Assembly (NCBI GenBank): GCA_004376105.1
Contig: SOKA01000032.1
Span: 1-10,530, forward strand
Direction: 5' to 3'
DNA from: Dehalococcoidia bacterium
GTDB lineage: Bacteria; Chloroflexota; Dehalococcoidia; Dehalococcoidales; E44-bin46
Length of the DNA stretch: 10,530 nucleotides
Below, in pieces: positions 1 to 4,551 of this stretch. The notes beneath the pieces were generated by a model. It did no database searches. It was not told the origin of the DNA and saw only the letters and a list, made by a program, of their open reading frames with translations. Position 1 is the first letter of the stretch, and each line of letters opens with the position of its first letter. Position numbers and translations under genes: made by a program.

Positions 1-141
1 CGTTTGGAGTTCCTAGCCAGAATGTATGCAGCTAATAAAGACAAACAAGCCGAGGAAGAGACTGAAGAGGCTAAAAAAGTTAAACAAGCCAAGATAAAGA
101 GAAAGGCGGAGGGTGCGCAGGTATCTGAGGAGGAGACTTAA
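1..141 (+). CDS. C-terminal end of a Lys/Glu/Ala-rich protein (5' end outside window)
   Basis: An open frame runs from the first base to a TAA at 139-141 and gives the last 46 residues of a protein whose beginning is not in the window. The first residues (RLEFLARMYAA) look like the end of an ordinary folded or helical segment. The remainder is almost entirely Lys, Glu, Ala and Gln (for example KQAEEETEEAKKVKQAK), which suggests a charged helix or disordered tail. An internal ATG at 22-24 has no Shine-Dalgarno sequence, so I treat the frame as a continuation, not a new gene. Its composition resembles the helical-repeat protein at 275-832, but no 11-residue period is clear here. I do not recognise a family. 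The +1 frame continues past the stop in the same style to 181, which suggests the present stop may come from a single-base insertion. Confidence 0.6.
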   Translation, partial: RLEFLARMYAANKDKQAEEETEEAKKVKQAKIKRKAEGAQVSEEET

Positions 142-181
142 GCCAAAGGCCGAGGAAGCTAAGGATACCAACAGGAGGTAA
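142..181 (+). other. Possible frameshifted remnant of the upstream gene's C-terminus
   Basis: After the stop at 139-141, the frame starting at 140 reads KPKAEEAKDTNRR and ends at TAA 179-181. Its Ala/Glu/Lys style matches the preceding gene. Removing one T from the TT at 138-139 would join the two frames into one longer tail. This could be a true indel, an assembly error or chance. The segment is short and has no independent support. Confidence 0.25.
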
Positions 182-198
182 TCATGACATCAATATAA
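173..198 (+). other. Orphan Shine-Dalgarno with five-codon mini-ORF
   Basis: A perfect AGGAGG (173-178) lies 5 bases before an ATG at 184-186. That ATG opens only M-T-S-I and then TAA (196-198). The ribosome binding site is as good as any in the window yet serves no gene. It may be a leader peptide for the downstream repeat-protein gene, or the start of a gene lost by deletion. No attenuator-like hairpin or run of one amino acid is visible. Confidence 0.25.
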
Positions 199-214
199 AA
201 GGAAGCACAACCGC

Positions 215-244
215 TTGACTTATTAGCAGATTAATAGCTGAAAT
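215..244 (+). promoter_or_regulatory. Weak candidate promoter for the helical-repeat gene
   Basis: TTGACT (215-220, five of six matches to the -35 consensus) is followed after 18 bases by TGAAAT (239-244, four of six for -10). A TATAAA at 244-249 matches the consensus better but is 23 bases from the -35, which is too far. Position and A/T richness fit a promoter for the gene starting at 275, but the -10 is poor. Confidence 0.3.
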
Positions 245-260
245 ATAAAAATCCCAGACT

Positions 261-268
261 AAAGGAGG
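261..268 (+). promoter_or_regulatory. Strong ribosome binding site for the helical-repeat gene
   Basis: AAAGGAGG lies 6 bases before GTG 275 and 9 bases before ATG 278, so either can be the start. An in-frame TAA at 260-262 excludes any earlier start. This strong site is the main non-composition argument that the repeat ORF is a real translated gene. Confidence 0.7.
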
Positions 269-274
269 TCTTCT

Positions 275-832
275 GTGATGAATCAAAGAGAGCAAGCCTC
301 AAAAGCCCGTGAACAAGCTGAACCACAAGCCGAGAAGGCTGGGAAGCAAGCTGAACCACAAGCTGTAAAACCCCGTGAAGAAGTTCGAGAGGAGGCTGCA
401 CCGTCCTTGAGTGAGATTCTAATGCGAGCTGAGAAAGCATATGCGGCCTATATGGAAGCTCAAAAGGAAGTGGCGAGGGCCTACAGGGAGAGTGAGCTGG
501 AAGCTGAGAGGGTCTATAAGGATAATGAGCAGCAAGCCAAGAATACCCGTGACGGGGGTATAAGGCAAGCGTTGAGAGTCCGTGATGCGACCGTAGAAAA
601 AGCCTTGAAAGCCCGTGAGGAGGTAATAGCCCAGGCCGAGCAGGCCTATAGGAAGGCTATGGAGCAAGCCGAGCAGGCCTATAAGGATAATGAGCAGCGA
701 GCTAAGAATGCCTGTGATGAGAGTATAAGGCAAGCCTTAAGAACCTATGAGGGAGCTATGGCCCGAGGTTGGAAAAAGCATGAGGAAACTGTAGAGCAGG
801 CTTGGAAAATTTATGCCAAGGAGGCGGAATAA
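275..832 (+). CDS. Hendecad-repeat helical (coiled-coil-like) protein, function unknown
   Basis: This encodes 185 residues starting GTG-ATG, so the true start is 275 or 278. The protein is rich in Ala, Glu, Gln, Lys and Arg, with one Cys (147), no signal peptide and no membrane segment, so it is probably cytoplasmic. From residue 71 to 180 it is ten back-to-back 11-residue units, mostly with Ala at unit position 7 and Tyr or Arg at position 11: RESELEAERVY, KDNEQQAKNTR, DGGIRQALRVR, DATVEKALKAR, EEVIAQAEQAY and so on. One more unit (46-56) lies before a 14-residue spacer. Five units form a 55-residue super-repeat (82-136 resembles 137-185). The N-terminus (11-43) has Pro-containing units with the same 11-residue spacing (QAEPQAEK, QAEPQAVK). 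Hendecads pack as nearly straight or slightly right-handed coiled coils or amphipathic surface helices. I do not recognise the family. The gene is convergent to the CetZ-like genes; a structural or partner role with them is only inferred. Confidence 0.75.
   Translation: MMNQREQASKAREQAEPQAEKAGKQAEPQAVKPREEVREEAAPSLSEILMRAEKAYAAYMEAQKEVARAYRESELEAERVYKDNEQQAKNTRDGGIRQALRVRDATVEKALKAREEVIAQAEQAYRKAMEQAEQAYKDNEQRAKNACDESIRQALRTYEGAMARGWKKHEETVEQAWKIYAKEAE
314..363 (+). repeat. 33-bp-spaced direct repeat in the N-terminal coding region
   Basis: A 17-base sequence, CAAGCTGAACCACAAGC, occurs identically at 314-330 and 347-363, exactly 33 bases (11 codons) apart. It encodes the two QAEPQA motifs. 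Identity at DNA level indicates fairly recent tandem duplication of an 11-codon unit or ongoing slippage. Confidence 0.8.
485..814 (+). repeat. Ten tandem 33-bp (11-codon) units, with a 165-bp super-repeat
   Basis: Ten in-frame 33-bp units encode residues 71-180. Most units have diverged in DNA, but every fifth unit matches better. The segments 506-577 and 671-742 are 165 bases apart, share the 19-mer CTATAAGGATAATGAGCAG and encode YKDNEQ-x-AKN and IRQALR in register. The pattern fits growth by unequal recombination of a five-unit block. Confidence 0.75.
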
Positions 833-839
833 AGAAGCG

Positions 840-870
840 AGTCCAGAAAAACGATACGCTGTTTCTGACT
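840..870. terminator. Weak hairpin between convergent genes
   Basis: AGT-C-CAGAAA (840-849) can pair with TTTCTGACT (862-870) to give nine base pairs with one bulged C and a 12-base loop. The top strand then runs into TTATTTAATTATA. It sits in the 49-bp gap between the stop codons of two convergent genes, where a terminator is expected. The stem is A/T-rich and there is no true U-tract, so it is a weak candidate. Confidence 0.25.
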
Positions 871-881
871 GGCTTATTTAA

Positions 882-2045
882 TTATAGTAATGAGGGTATA
901 TCTTTAAAGGCTTCTTCAAGACCTCTATGTTCGACTTCTATTCCTTCCCTTTTCTTTTTAATAGCGGTGATGAGGTCAATGGTTTGGGTGAAGTAGGCTA
1001 CAATTTTGCTCACACCGCCAAGCTCAGACAGGATTACAGTAACATTGAGTGAGGCTTTTTCCCTGGGGTAATCACCAATCCTTATTATAGCCTCCGGAGC
1101 TATACGCTTCAGATGGGCTCCGAGGTCCTTAACTAGGTTCATATCCATTTCCTTAGGTGGTGCAGACACGAGATATAGCCCTCTAGCTGCATCTGCAGGG
1201 TTGCACTGGAGTGATAACTCACTTATGGCATTGTTCATTACTTGAACTCCCCTTTGGCTTTCACTGATTTTCTCCCTGAAATCAAAGGGGTTTTTGATTC
1301 GTGGTATTTGTGATTTGCTATAACCTATCACTGTCCACCCGGCTAGAGTCTGTATTATATCTCCACCATCAAGTATCCTTGACCCAATGTATTGGGGCTT
1401 TTTCTCTTCGCCGGCGCAAAGTAGATTATAAAATGGCTCAGCTATTAGGGCATTAATTTTAGCTAGGTTGCTTCTAATTGAGAAGTTCTTACTAATATAC
1501 CTTTGATTATCAATAAGAATTACCGCATCGGCTACTAAGTAAGCAGATTTAAGGCAGGTAGCTGAATTATAGATAGTTCTTCCCTCTACTTCCTCCTCGT
1601 GCTGAAAGGGGAGGACAATAAGGTTATATAGCGGTTTTTCTATATAGCGCTCCTTTAGTTGTTGTGTTACTGTTGCTATTGCTCCGGAGCCGGTGCCACC
1701 AGCAGCACCAGCAATCAATAAGAAGGCGTCTGTCTCGGCGAGTTGTTCTGTTGTCCTGATAGCATCTATAATCTTGTCACTATCCTCTCTGGCTATCTCA
1801 GCACCCAGCTCATTAATTTTGCCTACACCGTGACCACCAGTCTTTTGACCCCCGATGAGTATCCTATGCCGGTAATCAGGCTTGATAGTGGATAGTCCGG
1901 TTAAATCAGCAACATCTGTGTTAACCGCGAAGGCGCCGGTAATTATGTTAATCTTACGCTCAACGCGTGCCCTTATACCTAGCCGGACAAACTCATCGGC
2001 AATCCTGCCGCCACATTGTCCGAAACCTATAACCAGTAATTTCAT
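882..2045 (-). CDS. CetZ-like tubulin-superfamily GTPase, copy A
   Basis: This 387-residue protein has a tubulin/FtsZ GTPase fold. The N-terminus reads MKLLVIGFGQCGGRIAD: loop T1 carries GQCG (9-12), as in eukaryotic tubulin and close to the GQAG of haloarchaeal CetZ, not the GGGG-type loop of FtsZ. GGHGVGKINELGAEIA (70-85) matches the CetZ loop before the signature. The nucleotide signature is GAAGGTGSG (113-121), with Ala115 replacing the first Gly of GGGTGSG. Loop T7 reads LDGGD (225-229), keeping Asp226 and Asp229, the acidic residues that complete GTP hydrolysis on the neighbouring subunit. RIGDYPR (322-328) matches the CetZ C-terminal domain. The tail ends KDIPSLL, like the FtsZ C-terminal peptide. 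Expected role: GTP-dependent cytoskeletal filament at the membrane or cytosol. ATG start with GAGG 6 bases upstream. It is a tandem paralogue of the gene at 2148-3326. Confidence 0.85.
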   Translation of the reverse strand: MKLLVIGFGQCGGRIADEFVRLGIRARVERKINIITGAFAVNTDVADLTGLSTIKPDYRHRILIGGQKTGGHGVGKINELGAEIAREDSDKIIDAIRTTEQLAETDAFLLIAGAAGGTGSGAIATVTQQLKERYIEKPLYNLIVLPFQHEEEVEGRTIYNSATCLKSAYLVADAVILIDNQRYISKNFSIRSNLAKINALIAEPFYNLLCAGEEKKPQYIGSRILDGGDIIQTLAGWTVIGYSKSQIPRIKNPFDFREKISESQRGVQVMNNAISELSLQCNPADAARGLYLVSAPPKEMDMNLVKDLGAHLKRIAPEAIIRIGDYPREKASLNVTVILSELGGVSKIVAYFTQTIDLITAIKKKREGIEVEHRGLEEAFKDIPSLL

Positions 2046-2051
2046 TTTCCG

Positions 2052-2083
2052 CCTCGGTATTAACTAATCTTTGCTATTTTAAG
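2052..2083 (-). repeat. Conserved promoter/leader block, copy A
   Basis: This 32-base stretch (top-strand sense) begins CCTCGGT, continues through TTAA and ends with the 15-mer CTTTGCTATTTTAAG. It spans the -10 hexamer, the 5' untranslated leader and part of the Shine-Dalgarno. Almost the same block occurs at 3333-3362 before copy B, with a 2-base length difference. I did not see it before any other gene in the window. Confidence 0.75.
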
Positions 2084-2105
2084 TATACTTATTTGTCAAT
2101 GTCAA
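2076..2105 (-). promoter_or_regulatory. Promoter of CetZ-like gene A
   Basis: On the minus strand a perfect TTGACA (2100-2105) is followed after 18 bases by TAAAAT (2076-2081, five of six). A second TTGACA at 2094-2099 lies in tandem but is only 12 bases from the -10. Transcription would begin roughly 20-25 bases before the ATG at 2045. The spacer holds a 10-bp palindrome, AAGTATACTT (2081-2090). The arrangement means copy A does not depend on read-through from copy B. Confidence 0.7.
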
Positions 2106-2147
2106 AACATCAATCATGAAGGTAGGGAACATCACCCGAATAATATG

Positions 2148-3326
2148 TTAGCAATCCAAGGTAGGCAGATTCTTACTGGTCTCCCGCAGCTGTTTAATTT
2201 GGTCTTCTGCCTCTCTATGTATCTCTGCTTGCTTTTTAAATAAATCCTCAGCTTGAAGATATAGTTTCTCCACCCTGGCTACTTTGGTTAACTTGGCAGC
2301 GATTAGGGTCACCGAGACCTCCCTTGCTCTTCGGGGGTAATCCCCAATCCTTACTACTGATTTAGGAGATTCGTTTTGTAAAAAAGTAGCAATTTCTTGT
2401 AAGCCATTCAAAGTGATGATATTTTTGGGAGCAGTAACTAAAACTAGAATCTTCCTAGCATCTTGCAGTTCAATTGGCAAGCTCAAATTATTCTGAGACT
2501 TCTGTAAAGCTGTAGCTAACGAAACACGTTGCTTTCCTGCTTCTCGGGCTTCTTCTTTTCTCAAAGGGTAGAAAGTGGAAAGATCAACCCCGCCTCTGCC
2601 AATAGTGCAAATGCCTTCCAAGGATTCCTCAATATCCCCGGCGTCTATCACTTTGTTTCCTAGGTATTTTCGTTTTCTCTCCTCTCCAGCACAGCAAAGG
2701 TCATAAAAATTCTTAGCCATTTCTTGGTTTATTTCTTTGAAATTTTGGGCTAGGCTAATATCCGTTCTTATAAACCGCTCATTATCAAGTAAAATGGTAG
2801 CATCAGCATATCGATTTACTGTCTTGAGACAGGTAGCGGTATTGGTTACTGCGTAGGAATTGTCTCCCAGTTCTTCGAATCCAAAGGGCAGTACTACTAT
2901 AGCATATACTGGTTTTCCCATTCTCTCCTTGAGTTCCTTTATCACCCAGCCGATGGTTCCAGATCCAGTGCCTCCACCTCCACTGGCTATTACTATAATC
3001 CCGTCAGCCTCGTGAGACTTTCTCGACTGTAAAACATTCTTAGTGACAACCGAATGACTTTCTTTGATAATTTCGGTGGCAATGGCATTTATTTTGCCTA
3101 CTCCGTGGCCAAAAGTCCTTAGAGCTCCGAGCAGTATTCTGTGATGTTTATCATTTTGAATATGTTTAAAACTTCCTAAATCTGCCTCGTTGGTGTTGAC
3201 TGCGAAAGCATCGGTCAAAATTGCAATTTTCCGGTTAAGAAATGACCTAGAATAATGGTTAATAGCACAAAACTGATCAGCGATGTTACATCCGCATTGG
3301 CCAAGACCTATAACCACTAATTTCAT
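2148..3326 (-). CDS. CetZ-like tubulin-superfamily GTPase, copy B
   Basis: This 392-residue protein is a diverged paralogue of copy A (roughly 40% identical by eye, not computed). It has GQCG in loop T1 (9-12), FGHGVGKIN (72-80), a canonical signature SGGGGTGSG (115-123), LPFGFEE (147-152), CAGEERKRKYLG (212-223) and T7 IDAGD (227-231) with Asp228 and Asp231. RIGDYPR (326-332) again marks the CetZ-type C-terminal domain. All residues expected for GTP binding and hydrolysis are present. The C-terminus carries a longer charged helix (about 358-386) than copy A and ends KNLPTLDC, echoing KDIPSLL of copy A. ATG start with GAGGT 5 bases upstream. The 102-bp gap to copy A contains copy A's own promoter. 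Paralogue pairs in this superfamily often co-polymerise or antagonise each other; which applies here is unknown. Confidence 0.87.
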   Translation of the reverse strand: MKLVVIGLGQCGCNIADQFCAINHYSRSFLNRKIAILTDAFAVNTNEADLGSFKHIQNDKHHRILLGALRTFGHGVGKINAIATEIIKESHSVVTKNVLQSRKSHEADGIIVIASGGGGTGSGTIGWVIKELKERMGKPVYAIVVLPFGFEELGDNSYAVTNTATCLKTVNRYADATILLDNERFIRTDISLAQNFKEINQEMAKNFYDLCCAGEERKRKYLGNKVIDAGDIEESLEGICTIGRGGVDLSTFYPLRKEEAREAGKQRVSLATALQKSQNNLSLPIELQDARKILVLVTAPKNIITLNGLQEIATFLQNESPKSVVRIGDYPRRAREVSVTLIAAKLTKVARVEKLYLQAEDLFKKQAEIHREAEDQIKQLRETSKNLPTLDC

Positions 3327-3332
3327 TTCTTA

Positions 3333-3362
3333 CCTCGGTTTTAATAACTTTGCTATTTTAAG
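3333..3362 (-). repeat. Conserved promoter/leader block, copy B
   Basis: This is the partner of the block at 2052-2083. It shares CCTCGGT, TTAA and the 15-mer CTTTGCTATTTTAAG in the same order and position relative to the gene start. Similarity continues upstream as ATTTTAAGYAYACYTA, with pyrimidine transitions only. Confidence 0.75.
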
Positions 3363-3385
3363 CACACCTAGGTGAGGATTGTCAA
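3355..3385 (-). promoter_or_regulatory. Promoter of CetZ-like gene B
   Basis: On the minus strand a perfect TTGACA (3380-3385) is separated by 19 bases from TAAAAT (3355-3360). The spacing is slightly long, so a regulator that changes spacer geometry is conceivable. The start codon at 3326 gives a leader of about 20-25 bases. It lies in the 88-bp gap downstream of the GAPDH stop, so copy B can be expressed apart from glycolysis. Confidence 0.65.
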
Positions 3386-3388
3386 TCC
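3365..3388. promoter_or_regulatory. Two palindromes inside promoter B, candidate operator
   Basis: CACCTAGGTG (3365-3374) is a perfect 10-bp palindrome in the -35/-10 spacer. GGATTG-T-CAATCC (3376-3388) is an inverted repeat of two 6-base arms that covers the -35. A factor bound to either would block RNA polymerase. Short palindromes occur by chance, so function is unproven. Confidence 0.35.
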
Positions 3389-3414
3389 AGTGCTAGTGGT
3401 GGGTGTGGCATTGG

Positions 3415-4428
3415 TTATAGCCCTTTATTGGCAACATAGGCAGCAAGGTCGGCTAAGCGGCAGCTATAGCCCCATTCATTATCATACCAGGCGAACACCT
3501 TGACCATGTTACCCCCAATGACCATAGTGCTCGGCGCATCAACAATAGCGCTAGCCGGATTACCCTTAAAATCCATGCTGACTAGCTCATCTTGGCAATA
3601 CTCCAGAATTCCGTTTAAGGGTCCCTCGGCAGCCGCCAGGAAAGCCTGATTTACTTGTTCAACATTAACCTCTCTGGCTAGGTCAGCGACAAAGTCAATA
3701 ACCGAGACTACAGGTACCGGAATCCTGAAGGCTAACCCGTGAAGTCTGCCTTTGAGTTCAGGAATAACCTGAGTTACTGCTCTGGCAGCACCGGTGGTGG
3801 TGGGAACAATGTTTGTAGCTGCAGCTCGAGCCCGACGCAAGTCTCGGTGGAACATATCCAGGAGCCTCTGGTCATTGGTATAGGCGTGAATAGTGGTCAT
3901 TAACCCCTTATTTACTCCAAAGCTTTGATGCAATACCTTGACCACGGGGGCAATGCAATTGGTAGTGCAGGAGGCATTGGATATAATATTATGCTTTTCC
4001 GGGTTATAGTGGTCTTCATTGACGCCAAGGACGATGGTTACATCTTCGTTGCGTGCCGGGGCTGAAATGATTATCTTCTTGGCATTACCCTGTAGGTGAG
4101 CCGCTGCCTTGGTGCCATCGGTAAATAGCCCGGTTGATTCTATTACTATATCTACGCCATAATCTCGCCACGGGATTTTTCCCGGGTCGCGTTCGGCTAA
4201 CACCCTTACCTTTCTACCATCAACAGTAATTGAATCCTCGCCCGCCTCTACTTTGCCTGGATAGGGACCGTAGGTGCTGTCCCATTTTAATAGGTGGGCA
4301 TTAGTTTTAGGGTCAGTGAGGTCATTAATCGCTGTTATCTCGAGTTTACCATTATGATATTGTTTGATTGACCTGAAGGTTAATCTGCCTATCCGACCGA
4401 AGCCATTAATTCCGATTTTAGTTGCCAT
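3415..4428 (-). CDS. gap: Glyceraldehyde-3-phosphate dehydrogenase (phosphorylating), type I
   Basis: This enzyme reversibly converts glyceraldehyde 3-phosphate, NAD and phosphate to 1,3-bisphosphoglycerate in cytoplasmic glycolysis and gluconeogenesis. At 337 residues it has the normal length. The N-terminal Rossmann domain starts KIGINGFGRIGR (GFGRIG 9-14). Asp36 (IND) at the end of the second strand favours NAD over NADP. The active site SNASCTTNC has catalytic Cys154, and His181 (TTIHAYTNDQ) is the base. The S-loop reads DMFHRDLRRARAAA (191-204) where the classic NAD enzymes have DLPH, so the Pro is replaced by Phe. NEWGYSCRL (317-325) closes the NAD site. ATG start with AAGGAGGT (4435-4442). 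It lies 123 bp downstream of enolase in the same direction; a shared transcript is possible but the spacer holds a hairpin. Confidence 0.97.
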   Translation of the reverse strand: MATKIGINGFGRIGRLTFRSIKQYHNGKLEITAINDLTDPKTNAHLLKWDSTYGPYPGKVEAGEDSITVDGRKVRVLAERDPGKIPWRDYGVDIVIESTGLFTDGTKAAAHLQGNAKKIIISAPARNEDVTIVLGVNEDHYNPEKHNIISNASCTTNCIAPVVKVLHQSFGVNKGLMTTIHAYTNDQRLLDMFHRDLRRARAAATNIVPTTTGAARAVTQVIPELKGRLHGLAFRIPVPVVSVIDFVADLAREVNVEQVNQAFLAAAEGPLNGILEYCQDELVSMDFKGNPASAIVDAPSTMVIGGNMVKVFAWYDNEWGYSCRLADLAAYVANKGL

Positions 4429-4434
4429 TTTTCT

Positions 4435-4442
4435 ACCTCCTT
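4435..4442 (-). promoter_or_regulatory. Strong ribosome binding site of gap
   Basis: AAGGAGGT on the minus strand lies 6 bases before the gap ATG. It is the strongest Shine-Dalgarno among the leftward genes, in keeping with high GAPDH synthesis. Confidence 0.75.
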
Positions 4443-4514
4443 ACTGATTTTAGTCTTTGATAACATCACGAACCTATGGTGGTAATGTCTATATTATTCA
4501 TCGGGCAAATATCT

Positions 4515-4531
4515 CTGTCTGTCCCAGACAG
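4515..4531 (-). terminator. Hairpin in the enolase-gap spacer
   Basis: CTGTCTG and CAGACAG form a perfect 7-bp stem with a 3-base loop, starting 20 bases after the enolase stop. On the transcribed strand the bases after it are AGATATTTG, without a U-run. A classic intrinsic terminator is therefore unlikely; it may be a processing or RNA-stabilising structure that sets different levels of eno and gap. I found no convincing promoter for gap in the rest of the spacer (4429-4551). Confidence 0.35.
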
Positions 4532-4551
4532 CCTCTATCATTTTAGCTCCA

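Noticed and set aside
120..181. Programmed ribosomal frameshifting in the first gene
   Set aside because: No slippery heptamer or downstream structure is seen; an indel or chance is simpler.
419..733. Minus-strand 104-residue Leu/Ile-rich ORF opposite the hendecad gene
   Set aside because: It is the complement of the repeat codons, which gives an artificial hydrophobic pattern; no start signal of its own.
314..742. Regular 33-bp repeats as a possible CRISPR array
   Set aside because: Repeats are contiguous, in frame and coding, without unique spacers.
802..996. Plus-strand 64-residue ORF overlapping the hendecad gene end and the 3' end of copy A
   Set aside because: No ribosome binding site, no family resemblance, and both overlapped genes are well supported in other frames.
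882..3326. Annotating both GTPases simply as the division protein FtsZ
   Set aside because: The GQCG T1 loop, GHGVG loop and RIGDYP segment match CetZ/tubulin better than FtsZ, and there is no ftsA or mraZ-type division cluster nearby.
3386..3410. Hairpin terminator after gap from CCACTAGCACTGG
   Set aside because: The arms match only in the outer three bases and there is no U-tract.
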